A DNA stretch of 64,000 nucleotides, taken from the NCBI RefSeq assembly GCF_014901205.1, contig NZ_JACNMU010000007.1:62001-126000 (forward strand), in the 5' to 3' direction. Within the stretch, counting starts at the first letter, position 1; each line of letters starts with the position of its first letter. The notes under the pieces were generated by a model. The model worked only from the letters and a program-made list of their open reading frames with translations. It was not told the DNA's origin and did no database searches. Positions 1 through 8,104 of this stretch are shown here, in pieces. The position numbers were made by a program, and so were the translations under genes. Source of the DNA: Meridianimarinicoccus sp. MJW13. Its GTDB lineage: Bacteria; Pseudomonadota; Alphaproteobacteria; Rhodobacterales; Rhodobacteraceae.

Positions 1-506
1 GAGGGCGCTCGATCCGCCAAATCATCATCATGTTGTCGATCGTCGCACCGATCATCACCAACTTCTGGTTCACGATCATCGGTGGATCCGGCATCTTCTT
101 CGAAATCGCCGAGCCCGGTATCATTTCGGGGCCGTTCGAGGGCTTCAACCTGCCCGCCGGCCTGCTGGCGATCACCCAGGCGATGCCGCTGGGCTTCATC
201 CTGTCGGTTCTGTTCCTGGCGTTGACGATGTGCTTCGTGGCCACGACCAGCGACTCGATGAGCTATGTGATCTCGACCACCATGTGCGACGGGGAACCCT
301 CGACCGGACTGCGGGCGTTCTGGGGGATTGCCATGGGGGTGATGGCGTTGATCCTGATCTCGACCGGCGCCGGTGGCATCGGAAAGCTTCAGAGCTTCAT
401 CGTGATCACGGCGGTGCCCGTGTCCCTGATCCTGCTGCCCTCGCTTTGGGATGCCTTGCGGATCACCTGGATGCTCGGACGCTCGCCGAAACCAGTGCAG
501 ACCTGA
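1..506 (+). CDS. BCCT-family transporter, C-terminal part (5' end outside window)
   Basis: The reading frame is open from base 3 and ends at a TGA at 504-506, giving the last 167 residues. The ATG at 30 is internal, not a start. The opening residues GRSIRQIII, then hydrophobic helices and the segment ATTSDSMSYVIST, match the C-terminal helices of betaine/carnitine/choline transporters, which are secondary carriers of quaternary amines and related osmolytes in the inner membrane. At least three hydrophobic segments are visible. The next gene begins 68 bases downstream on the same strand, so transporter and downstream operon may be co-transcribed. Substrate cannot be assigned from this fragment. 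Confidence 0.8.
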   Translation, partial: GRSIRQIIIMLSIVAPIITNFWFTIIGGSGIFFEIAEPGIISGPFEGFNLPAGLLAITQAMPLGFILSVLFLALTMCFVATTSDSMSYVISTTMCDGEPSTGLRAFWGIAMGVMALILISTGAGGIGKLQSFIVITAVPVSLILLPSLWDALRITWMLGRSPKPVQT

Positions 507-574
507 CATCTCGGTGTGGCGCGGCGCGCCTGCGCCACACCTGCTTCACCCCAGAAACACCAGGAGGAAATGCG

Positions 575-2251
575 ATGTCCCTACAAGATCAGAATTCGTC
601 TTCGGAAACCGCCGCATTCCGGCGTCCGGCATCAGAAGTCATGCGACTTGCGCGGATGGGCAGCAGCCATCCGACCCGTTTGTCCTTCCTCCGTGTGCTT
701 CTGCGGCGGCTGACCGACGAGGATTGGGTTATCGACCGTCCGGTCTGGGAAGTTGATGCGAAGGGGCTCGGTCATGCGGTGTACCGGGTCAAGGGTCCCG
801 AACGGACCTACAGCCTTGTCGCATTTTCCCATGACCTGCCTGCCGAGATGCGCTCGGACCGGGTGATCGCGACCGCCTGGGATGCGACTTTCACACTGTT
901 CGACGGTGATCCGTCGCCCGAGGATATTGCCCGGCTTGGCGACAATGTCCCCTTGCAGGAAGCCGGCCGGATCAGCCCCACGGAACTCACCCTGGCCCGC
1001 GCGAACCGCTCGGTTCGGCTGTTCGACCATGTGGTCGGCGCGCTCTCGCAAGGCCAACAGCCGGACCCCGAGGAAATCGCCGCTGTCGGCTATCTGATGC
1101 GGACGACGGCTGTCTACGGTTCCGGAAAATTCGGCGCGGCGGACCGTGACGACATTGCCGCGCGCCCCGAACTTGCGGCCCCGTTTCAGGTCGAGATGCT
1201 GACAGTGTGGCTGATCCGTGCCTTTACGGTCGATATTGCTGAACACATGGCGGCCGTCAAAGGCGGGGATCGCACGGTCGGGCTGAGCCCCGAGATCCGC
1301 CGGATGCTTGGTGTCGGCAACTCCACCGGGCTGGGCATGGCACCGTTCATCGTCCGGCATCCGGTGCTCCTGAACAACTGGATCATGGCCCGCGAAGAGG
1401 CACTGGCGCGGGTGCGCGCTCAGCCCGGCGCGGCAGACGACGCCGTGGCCGGGATGGGCAAAGCCCTGGATGCGGCGATCCGGAATGCCGACATCTGGCG
1501 GTCGGTGCATCCTGTTCAAGTCGAAAAACTGCACGACCTGCGCCGTGATCTTGCCATGGTATCGGACAAACTGTCTGACTGGGATACACAGCAACCCCGT
1601 CCCTGGGATGCGCTGTGGACATGGGGCTCCGAGACCCTGAGTCACGAAGGGCAAGAGGCGCTGTTGGCTCTGATGCTGGAGCCGCATGGAGACCTGGTGG
1701 ACGATCTTGCCGATCATATGGGGGCCGACGAAGCGGCAACCTTCCGGTTGAACGGGTCAATGCCGATCAAGGATTTGCGGGCCATCCTGGAATCCGAATA
1801 CGCCTGGGCGCTGTCGATCGATTTCACCTCGCCCGAGAACATCGCTCGGTTCTGGTACGTGTCCGAGGAAAAGCTGGAACCTCGCCTGGGCGAGCGCGCC
1901 TCGGAAGAAGGGGCGACCCTGGAACAACCGCTGTGCATCGCCCGACTGATCGCCGAGTTGTATGCGGCATTGCAGGGGTTTGACGACGCGACCCCGGTCG
2001 CATCCCTTCTTTTGGCCCACCCTGAGCATCGCTACACCGTGCGCCGTGCCCAGATCGCGCAGCACCACCCCTTTGCGGAAGTCCATGACAACCTGATAGC
2101 GGCCGACATGCTGCCCATCGACCTTTTGCGCTGCAAGTTGGCATTCTTCGGGGCAAACCAGTTCGATCCGCGGTCGGATCGCTGGGTTCGCATCAACCTG
2201 TTTCAGGGCGCGCCCTATCCCGACGACGTCCAAGCGGAGAAGTCCACATGA
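575..2251 (+). CDS. Conserved-looking 558-residue protein of unknown function
   Basis: I do not recognise this protein. The start at 575 is chosen because AGGAGG lies at 562-567, 7 bases upstream, although the frame stays open far upstream. It has no signal peptide and no long hydrophobic segment, so it is probably cytoplasmic. It is rich in charged residues and Trp, with a distinctive central segment GNSTGLGMAPFIVRHP near residue 250. The stop codon overlaps the next start by 4 bases (ATGA), indicating translational coupling to the DUF3726 gene. Sitting between a BCCT transporter and RidA, it may act on an imported amine or amino-acid-like compound; that is inference from context only. Confidence 0.8.
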   Translation: MSLQDQNSSSETAAFRRPASEVMRLARMGSSHPTRLSFLRVLLRRLTDEDWVIDRPVWEVDAKGLGHAVYRVKGPERTYSLVAFSHDLPAEMRSDRVIATAWDATFTLFDGDPSPEDIARLGDNVPLQEAGRISPTELTLARANRSVRLFDHVVGALSQGQQPDPEEIAAVGYLMRTTAVYGSGKFGAADRDDIAARPELAAPFQVEMLTVWLIRAFTVDIAEHMAAVKGGDRTVGLSPEIRRMLGVGNSTGLGMAPFIVRHPVLLNNWIMAREEALARVRAQPGAADDAVAGMGKALDAAIRNADIWRSVHPVQVEKLHDLRRDLAMVSDKLSDWDTQQPRPWDALWTWGSETLSHEGQEALLALMLEPHGDLVDDLADHMGADEAATFRLNGSMPIKDLRAILESEYAWALSIDFTSPENIARFWYVSEEKLEPRLGERASEEGATLEQPLCIARLIAELYAALQGFDDATPVASLLLAHPEHRYTVRRAQIAQHHPFAEVHDNLIAADMLPIDLLRCKLAFFGANQFDPRSDRWVRINLFQGAPYPDDVQAEKST

Positions 2252-2979
2252 ACACGCAACCTCACGACCAGACGCGCGGCGATTCCACGCCTTTTTTCCA
2301 GGACAACCAAGCAGCACCCTTGTCGCGCAATGAAGTTGCATCGCTTTGCATGAAGGCGGCCCGCGGCGCGGGGATGAGCTGGGGCATGGCCGAAGAGGCC
2401 GGGTTCGCTGCCGCCTGGCTGGCCATGCACGGGATCGACGGCCCCGGCTATCTTTGCACCCATCTCAAGCAGGCCCAGGGGCGCGAATGGGCAGAGCTGT
2501 GCCCGAGTGTTGCGCGGGGCGACTGGCGCGCCGCAGGCGGTCGCGCGCTGTGTCCGATCGTTCTGGGTGCAACGCTGTGCGACTACGCCGCCTTGTCGGA
2601 CGGTCCCGTGGCGGACTGTTCGATCACCCTAGGCAAGGTGGATTGTCCGATCCTCATGTTGCCCTTCCTTGCCAACATCGCCCAGAAGAACGGTGTTTCG
2701 ATCACCGTGTCCTGGGCCGGCGGCTCGGTCGTTGTTGGGCAGGGGTCAGATTGGCCGGAAACAGCATCAGGCGCGCTTGCCGCGTTGCCGTCCGAGGCTG
2801 AGCTTTCGCTGACCGCACAGCAGGGTGTGGCGACAGACCCGCCCGCAGGCCAATCGCCCAAAGCCAACACCGGCGCTGACACCATTTCCATGCTCAACAC
2901 CTTTGCCATGCGCACGACGGTTCCGGCGTCGGAACAGTCGCGCGCAGGCGCTGGATCTACTCTTGACGACAACGATTGA
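2248..2979 (+). CDS. DUF3726 family protein
   Basis: A 243-residue protein with the N-terminal pattern LSRNEVASLCMKAARGAG followed by WGMAEEAGFAAAWLAMHG, which I associate with DUF3726, a family of unknown function. It contains several Cys residues (LCTHL, LCPSV, LCPIV, LCDYA, DCSI, DCPI), worth noting for possible metal or disulfide roles. The C-terminal 50 residues look low-complexity and disordered. Its ATG overlaps the preceding stop by 4 bases and the RidA-like gene follows 16 bases later, so the three form a tight operon. No reaction can be stated. Confidence 0.75.
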   Translation: MNTQPHDQTRGDSTPFFQDNQAAPLSRNEVASLCMKAARGAGMSWGMAEEAGFAAAWLAMHGIDGPGYLCTHLKQAQGREWAELCPSVARGDWRAAGGRALCPIVLGATLCDYAALSDGPVADCSITLGKVDCPILMLPFLANIAQKNGVSITVSWAGGSVVVGQGSDWPETASGALAALPSEAELSLTAQQGVATDPPAGQSPKANTGADTISMLNTFAMRTTVPASEQSRAGAGSTLDDND

Positions 2980-2995
2980 CTCGAAAGGAAACCAG

Positions 2996-3355
2996 ATGTC
3001 ACTCAAACGCCTCACCCCAGGTCCCCGCATGAGCCAAGCGGTCTGTATCGGAAATGTTGCCTTCCTTGCCGGGCAGGTTCCGGATGATCTGGCCGCGGAT
3101 ATCACGGAACAGACCCGCCAGGTCCTGGGCAAGTTGGACAAGGTTGTCGAAGAACTTGGCGCAACCAAGGCCGATATCGCCTCTGTCCAGGTATGGTTGT
3201 CCGACATGGCGGATTTCCAGGGCATGAACGCCGTCTGGGATGAATGGGTCAGCCGTGACGCCCCGCCTGCCCGCGCGACCGGCGGTGTTGCACTGGCCCG
3301 TCCGGGCATGCGGGTCGAAATGATCGCCGTTGTGGCGCTGCCCGACGAAAGTTGA
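2996..3355 (+). CDS. RidA/YjgF-family imine/enamine deaminase
   Basis: A 119-residue protein of normal RidA length. The start at 2996 follows AAAGGAAACC; the frame continues upstream inside the DUF3726 gene, so the longer version is rejected. Family features include FLAGQVPDD near the N-terminus, the region around ADIASVQVWLSDMADF, and the C-terminal GMRVEMIAVVALP with the conserved Arg. RidA proteins are trimeric cytosolic deaminases that hydrolyse reactive 2-aminoacrylate-type enamines or imines made by PLP enzymes or amino-acid oxidases. Its presence as last gene suggests the operon makes an enamine or imine intermediate. Confidence 0.85.
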   Translation: MSLKRLTPGPRMSQAVCIGNVAFLAGQVPDDLAADITEQTRQVLGKLDKVVEELGATKADIASVQVWLSDMADFQGMNAVWDEWVSRDAPPARATGGVALARPGMRVEMIAVVALPDES

Positions 3356-3368
3356 GCTGCCAACAGGC

Positions 3369-3392
3369 AAGGTGGCACCCGTGTGCCACTTT
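3369..3392 (+). terminator. Hairpin just after the RidA-like gene
   Basis: GTGGCAC (3372-3378) and GTGCCAC (3383-3389) form a 7-bp stem around the loop CCGT. It extends through a G-T and two A-T pairs into TTT at 3390-3392. It lies 14 bases after the stop and is a plausible end of the BCCT-to-RidA operon. The T-run is short. Confidence 0.45.
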
Positions 3393-3395
3393 GCT

Positions 3396-3496
3396 GGCGG
3401 CCTTGATGCCGGTGCTGTGGATCAGAACGTTCAGCGGGCCAAGGCACTCTCTTGTTCAGCTTTCCTTGCCAGCCGCAAGAGGCTTTCCACAAACCC
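3396..3496 (-). pseudogene. Decayed IS5-family transposase fragment
   Basis: Read on the minus strand, 3496-3464 encodes GFVESLLRLAR and 3440-3396 encodes GPLNVLIHSTGIKAA in another frame. These resemble consecutive blocks of IS5-type transposases (family patterns like TTGFVESLLRL and PLHLLxDSTGIK), which are normally separated by about 25-30 residues. Here only 23 bases lie between them and the frame shifts, so this is an internally deleted, non-functional relic. No terminal inverted repeats or target duplication were found. It occupies most of the 308-base gap 3356-3663, which otherwise holds two hairpins and no gene. Confidence 0.5.
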
Positions 3497-3627
3497 GGTT
3501 GCCTACCGCACATGCTGGGATCACGCGGTGTCTCCCTCAAGGCGATTTGGGCAGTGATGCCACCTCGGGAGCTTTTGGCCAAAGGCCGCGCTTGGCGCGA
3601 ACTCGATGACCCAAACCCCGAAGGGAG

Positions 3628-3657
3628 ACGTCGGCCGGGTCACACCCCGGCCGACGT
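3628..3657 (-). terminator. Strong hairpin downstream of the arylsulfatase
   Basis: ACGTCGGCCGGG (3628-3639) pairs perfectly with CCCGGCCGACGT (3646-3657) around a 6-base loop, starting 7 bases past the arylsulfatase stop. There is no T-tract on either side, so it may protect the 3' end or work as a weak terminator. Confidence 0.5.
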
Positions 3658-3663
3658 TGCGGA

Positions 3664-6168
3664 TCAATCGCTGGCTTTTTGCAGCGCTTCTTCCAGCGTC
3701 TTCTTGTCGGCTTCGCTCAACTGTGGCTGATCCATCTTGACGGTCAGCTTGTCCAGCTTTGCGGTCAGGGCGAAGGGCGGCGTGTAGTCGGCATCATTGA
3801 CCCCGGTCAGCGTGTCGGATCCGATGTCAAAGCTCTCATCCCACTGCAGGATGATCGGCAAGGTGTTCTTCATCGCCTTGCTGTCGACCACCGTGCCGTC
3901 GACCTTGAGGGTGCCCGTGCCGCCTTTGCCGATGCCGCTGGAATTGTTGTAGGCCAGCGTCCCGGTGCCCAGCCCGTCATATTTGAAGTCGAATTCGACG
4001 GTATGCTTGCCCGGCGCAAGGGCGTCCTTGCCTTCCCATTTGATGCGCTCAAGATCGACCATGTTCCACAGGAACACCGGCTTGCCATCCTTCAGGTAGA
4101 AACCATAGCCACCAAAACGCCCGCCCGAGGTCAGGATCATGCCCTCGGCGCCGCCTTCCGGCACGTCGATCTCGGCGGTGATCGTGTAGGAGGTGTTCAG
4201 CAGCAGCGGCGAGTCGCCCTGCGGCAGACCCACCATCGGCTTGATGTAGACGAATTCGTCACGGCCGGCAGTGATATTCGGACGCGGCGCAACAAGACGC
4301 GATTGAACCGAGGCATCCAGCGGGAACACCTGGTACTTGTTCGCCTCATCGATGAACAGCGCTTTCAGTTCCTTCACCTTTTCGGGGTGATCCTTGGCGA
4401 TGTCGGTTGTCTGGTTCATGTCGCTGGTCAGGTCATAAAGCTCCAGCACCTGATTGTTCAGCGGATCGGGGTTTGCGGCGCCGCTGATTTCCCAAGGCGC
4501 GCGGTTCACCTTGGTGCTGAGCAGCCAGCCTTCGTGATACAGCGCCCATTGACCGAACATCTCGAAATACTGGGTCGTGTGCTGGCTGGGGGAGTCGGCA
4601 TTGGCAGCGTCGAAGGTATAGGCAAAGCTGGTGCCTTCGATGGGTTTCTGGGCGATCCCGTCCACCTCCTCGGGCGCGGCAATGCCGGTGACCTCAAGGA
4701 TGGTCGGCACCACGTCGATCACATGCATGAACTGGTCGCGGCGTCCGCCTTTTTCCTCGATGCCATTGGGCCAGGACACCACCATGTTCTGGCGGATGCC
4801 GCCCAGTCGCGAGGCGTTCTGCTTGAACCAGTCGAAGGGCGTGTCAAAGGCCCAGGCCCAGCCTGCCGCCATGTGGTTGTAGGTCGCTTCGGTGCCCCAG
4901 ACATCGTACCATTTCATCTGGGTTTCGGCGGGGATTTCGTTCAGCCCGTTGAAGAAGGCCACCTCGTTGAAGGTACCCAGCGGGCCGCCTTCGGCCGACG
5001 TGCCGTTGTCGCCGTTGATATAGATGATCAGCGTGTTGTCGCGTTCGCCAATGTCTTCGACCGCCTGAATGACACGGCCGATTTCGTGGTCGCTATAGGC
5101 GGCATAGGCGGCGAAAACCTCGACCTGGCGGATGAACAGCTTCTTCTCGGTATCGGTCAGCGCGTCCCAGGGCTTCAGCTTGTCGGCGGGCCATTCGGTC
5201 AGGGTGGCATCCTGCGGCACCAGTCCCATTTTCTTCTGGTTCTCGAAGATGGTCTCGCGCAACGCTTGGTAGCCATCGTCGAACAGGTGCATCGCCTCGA
5301 TCTTCTCGACCCATTCCTTGGTCGGGTGGTGCGGGGCATGGGTGGCGCCGGGCGCGTATTTCACGAAGAAGGGCTTCGACGGGTCGATCTGATGCAGGTT
5401 CGTGATGTGCTCGATGGCGTCATCGGCCATCGCGGTGACCAGGTTCCATTCTCCCTCGGCCTGGTTGAACGGATAGATCTGGGTGGTGTTGCGGAACAGG
5501 TTGGGCTGCCACTGGTTGGCGTCGCCGCCGACGAACCCGTAGAAATACTCAAACCCCATGCCCGTGGGCCACTGGTCGAAGGGCCCGGCCTGGCTGGCCT
5601 GGAAGGCGGGGGTGTTGTGATCCTTACCGAACCACGACGTTGCATAACCGTTGTCGAGCAGGATCCGCCCGATGGTCGCCTTGTCCTTGGAAATGATGCT
5701 GTTGTAGCCGGGGTACCCGGTGGATTGCTCGGAGATTACCCCGAAGCCTGCCGAATGGTGATTGCGCCCGGTGATCAGCGCGGCACGGGTCGGCGAACAC
5801 AGTGCGGTGGAGTGGATGGCCGTATAGCTCAACCCCTCGGCGGCCAGCTTGTCCATGGTGTCGGTCGGGATCACCCCGCCGAAAGTGCTGGGCACCGAAA
5901 AGCCCGAGTCATCGGTGATGATGAGCAGGATGTTGGGCGCATCCTTGGGCGGCACGATGCGCGGTGCCCACCATGGTTCGGACTTCAGGGCTTCGTGTTC
6001 GATCTTGCCGCCGAATTCCATGGGCGGGGCGGGCAGTTGCGTGCCGCTGAGAGTGCGGGTCGCATCGGGGGATCCGACCGGGGCCTGCGCGACCGCCGGT
6101 GTCGCCGCTGCGGTCGCCAGGAACAAGCCGGAACAGACCAGGGATACTAAGGTTCTTCTTCGCGCCAT
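3664..6168 (-). CDS. Exported arylsulfatase (type I, formylglycine-dependent)
   Basis: An 834-residue sulfatase. The start at 6168 is preferred because GAGG precedes it and the protein then opens with a signal peptide (MARRRTLVSLVCSGLFLATA, cleavage near AVAQA), so it acts in the periplasm or outside. The catalytic motif CSPTR begins at Cys124, the residue converted to formylglycine. Asp86-Asp87 in ITDDSG and the later INGDNG are the usual calcium ligands. After the sulfatase core (about 75-560) there is a C-terminal beta-rich extension. It hydrolyses sulfate esters to sulfate plus alcohol or phenol. No formylglycine-generating enzyme is nearby. An AraC-type regulator diverges from it. Confidence 0.93.
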   Translation of the reverse strand: MARRRTLVSLVCSGLFLATAAATPAVAQAPVGSPDATRTLSGTQLPAPPMEFGGKIEHEALKSEPWWAPRIVPPKDAPNILLIITDDSGFSVPSTFGGVIPTDTMDKLAAEGLSYTAIHSTALCSPTRAALITGRNHHSAGFGVISEQSTGYPGYNSIISKDKATIGRILLDNGYATSWFGKDHNTPAFQASQAGPFDQWPTGMGFEYFYGFVGGDANQWQPNLFRNTTQIYPFNQAEGEWNLVTAMADDAIEHITNLHQIDPSKPFFVKYAPGATHAPHHPTKEWVEKIEAMHLFDDGYQALRETIFENQKKMGLVPQDATLTEWPADKLKPWDALTDTEKKLFIRQVEVFAAYAAYSDHEIGRVIQAVEDIGERDNTLIIYINGDNGTSAEGGPLGTFNEVAFFNGLNEIPAETQMKWYDVWGTEATYNHMAAGWAWAFDTPFDWFKQNASRLGGIRQNMVVSWPNGIEEKGGRRDQFMHVIDVVPTILEVTGIAAPEEVDGIAQKPIEGTSFAYTFDAANADSPSQHTTQYFEMFGQWALYHEGWLLSTKVNRAPWEISGAANPDPLNNQVLELYDLTSDMNQTTDIAKDHPEKVKELKALFIDEANKYQVFPLDASVQSRLVAPRPNITAGRDEFVYIKPMVGLPQGDSPLLLNTSYTITAEIDVPEGGAEGMILTSGGRFGGYGFYLKDGKPVFLWNMVDLERIKWEGKDALAPGKHTVEFDFKYDGLGTGTLAYNNSSGIGKGGTGTLKVDGTVVDSKAMKNTLPIILQWDESFDIGSDTLTGVNDADYTPPFALTAKLDKLTVKMDQPQLSEADKKTLEEALQKASD

Positions 6169-6221
6169 GGATTTGGCCTCCTGTGCACAAGGCACCGCCG
6201 GGTTCAGCCCGCCGGGCATTG

Positions 6222-6243
6222 CGATGAAACTGCGGTGAAACAG
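6222..6243. promoter_or_regulatory. Tandem 11-bp direct repeat, candidate AraC-type operator
   Basis: CGATGAAACTG (6222-6232) is followed immediately by CGGTGAAACAG (6233-6243); 9 of 11 positions are identical and the spacing is one helical turn. Direct repeats of this kind are typical AraC-family targets. It lies 54 bases upstream of the arylsulfatase start, in the divergent intergenic region. Confidence 0.45.
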
Positions 6244-6254
6244 AAATGATACTT

Positions 6255-6275
6255 GGCGCAGGCTATGCCTGTGCC
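6255..6275. promoter_or_regulatory. Near-perfect inverted repeat between sulfatase and regulator
   Basis: GGCGCAGGC (6255-6263) and GCCTGTGCC (6267-6275) are inverted arms with one mismatch around TAT. They may be a second operator or a 5' hairpin in the divergent control region. Confidence 0.35.
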
Positions 6276-6353
6276 TCTTGATCCCGAAGGCCAACTTGTG
6301 CACGATTTGACTTTTCTGGCCATTGCGTGGGCCTTTGGAAGGGGACCGCCCCA

Positions 6354-7364
6354 ATGTCCATCTGCATTCCCCTGATCCGTGGTGCAACGGTGACCCCGAT
6401 CCGCCGCTGGCTGCGGTCCCAAGGCAAGGATCCGGCCCCTTTCCTGGCCCAGGCCGGACTGGAGTGGCTGCCCGAGTCCGATCCGTTGCTGCCGATGCCG
6501 TTGCGGGGCGCCATCCGGTTGCTGGTTGCCGTCGCGCAGGCCGAAGGGCCGGACGTCGCTTGGCGCATCGTCGGAGCTGGCAGTGTGGCCGAGATCGGGC
6601 TGATCGGCCATGCCGCCCTGCGCGGGCCGACCGTACGCGAGGGGCTGCTTCGTGTGGTCGGGATGATGCCGCTGCATGTGACGCACGAGCTGTTTTCTGT
6701 CGAAAGCGTCGGGGACGCGCTGCATGTGCGCGATGGCTGGACCCTGAACATCGGCTCGGACGAGGTGCTGCATCTGGTCCAGCAATACGTCGCGGCCTTC
6801 GTGGACGTGGTCTGCCGAAGCGGCACTTCGGATATTTCCAGCATCGCACGTGTCTCGATGATCCCGCATCCGCGGGCCGGGCTGTCGCATCTGCGCCCAT
6901 GGCTGGGCGAGTCCCTGCAGGCTTCGGACAACCGGGCACTGGATATCTGGGTCGATCGGGACGTCGCGAGCCGGCCGATCCCGGCGCCTGTCATCAAGGC
7001 GGCCATGGAAAGCCCGACCGCGGATCACCCCCTTGTGCCACACGGCTGCGGTCTGGCGGGATCCGCGTCGGTGCTGATGGGCGCCATGTTGCCCCATACC
7101 AAGCCCACGGTGGACAAGATCGCCGCCGCTGCGGACTTGAGCCCGCGCACCCTGCGTCGCCGCTTGCGCGACGAAGGGGTAAGCTTTTCAGACGTGTTGG
7201 AAAACACCCGCGCCCGCATCGCCCTGGAGCGCCTGCAAAGCGGCGAAGTGCAGACCCTCAAGGAGCTTTCAGACGACCTTGGCTATGCCAATCAGGCGAC
7301 CCTGACCCGTGCCATGCGGCGCTGGACCGGGCAACTCCCCAGCGCGCTTCTTCGCCATCGATAA
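6354..7364 (+). CDS. AraC-family transcriptional regulator
   Basis: A 336-residue regulator. The ATG at 6354 is chosen over the upstream GTG at 6327 because GGAAGGGG sits just before it. The N-terminal two thirds (about 15-200) resembles the arabinose-binding-like domain of the OruR/ArgR-type subgroup. The C-terminal 100 residues hold the two-helix-turn-helix AraC domain, visible as KIAAAADLSPRTLRRRLRDE followed by a second helix pair ending LGYANQATLTRAMRRWTG. It is divergent from the arylsulfatase and is the obvious candidate to control it; the effector is unknown. Confidence 0.88.
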   Translation: MSICIPLIRGATVTPIRRWLRSQGKDPAPFLAQAGLEWLPESDPLLPMPLRGAIRLLVAVAQAEGPDVAWRIVGAGSVAEIGLIGHAALRGPTVREGLLRVVGMMPLHVTHELFSVESVGDALHVRDGWTLNIGSDEVLHLVQQYVAAFVDVVCRSGTSDISSIARVSMIPHPRAGLSHLRPWLGESLQASDNRALDIWVDRDVASRPIPAPVIKAAMESPTADHPLVPHGCGLAGSASVLMGAMLPHTKPTVDKIAAAADLSPRTLRRRLRDEGVSFSDVLENTRARIALERLQSGEVQTLKELSDDLGYANQATLTRAMRRWTGQLPSALLRHR

Positions 7365-7402
7365 GACTGCTGGCGTTCGGCGCCGGGTAGTCCCCGCCAG
7401 TG

Positions 7403-8104
7403 CTATTTGTCCGGGCCTTCGTCAGCCTCGTCCTCTATCGCTTTGATGTGCGCGGCGAATTTGTTCATCATGTGCTGCTTCATCACCTGGCCGAGGCTTT
7501 CGCCGTCACGCCGGCGCAGGGCCTCCATCATGCGGCCGTGTTCTTCGATGGCCTGCGCCCAGCGGTCGTCGGACAGATTGGCCATGAAGCGGGCGCGGCG
7601 CACCCTTGCTGCCAAAAGCTTGTGATGCGCTTTCAGGATGTCGTTGTTCGCGGCATGGATCAGGGCCTGGTGAATATCCTGGTTGGCCTGGAAATACGAT
7701 TGCCGATCTCTTGCGTCGAAGGCTTTGGCCATCGCGTCGTGGCGCGCTTCGATCCATGCCATGCCCGCGGCATCGATATGGTCGCAGGCCAGTTCCCCGG
7801 CCAGTTGTTCCAGCCGCGCGATGACCGGAAAAGTGTTTTCCAACTCCTGCCGCGTCACTGTTGCGACGCGGGCGCCGCGATTGGCTTGCAGCACGACAAA
7901 GCCCTCCGAGGCGAGCACCTTGAGCGCTTCCCGCAGCGGTGTGCGCGATACGCCGAAAGACTCGCACAGCGCTTTCTCGGGCACCTTCTCGCCGGGCTTC
8001 AACGCGTCTTCGACCACGAGGTTGCGCAACCTGTCGACAAGTTCCTCGTGCAGGCTGGGCCGTTTGATGGTCTCGGTCAGGGGCATGGGTTTCGGCCTAA
8101 TCAT
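7403..8104 (-). CDS. GntR-family regulator (FadR/FCD subfamily)
   Basis: A 233-residue regulator with an N-terminal winged helix (LHEELVDRLRNLVVEDALKPGEKVPEKAL, then FGVSRTPLREALKVLASEG) and a C-terminal all-helical FCD ligand-binding domain (about 95-215) with His residues of the metal site (NQDIHQALIHAANN, EEHGRMM). Starts at 8107 (TTG), 8104 (ATG) and 8086 (ATG) are all possible; 8104 overlaps the upstream gene by 8 bases, while 8086 leaves a 10-base gap and a more usual N-terminus. It is downstream of the FAD/Fe-S dehydrogenase in the same transcription unit and probably senses a hydroxy or keto acid. Confidence 0.88.
   Translation of the reverse strand: MIRPKPMPLTETIKRPSLHEELVDRLRNLVVEDALKPGEKVPEKALCESFGVSRTPLREALKVLASEGFVVLQANRGARVATVTRQELENTFPVIARLEQLAGELACDHIDAAGMAWIEARHDAMAKAFDARDRQSYFQANQDIHQALIHAANNDILKAHHKLLAARVRRARFMANLSDDRWAQAIEEHGRMMEALRRRDGESLGQVMKQHMMNKFAAHIKAIEDEADEGPDK

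Noticed and set aside
230-574. Start of the 558-residue protein at base 230
   Set aside because: It would overlap the BCCT gene in another frame; AGGAGG just before the ATG at 575 decides the start.
3679-6150. Long 823-codon open frame on the plus strand opposite the arylsulfatase
   Set aside because: It is an antisense shadow of a clear sulfatase gene in high-GC DNA, with no domain and no ribosome site.
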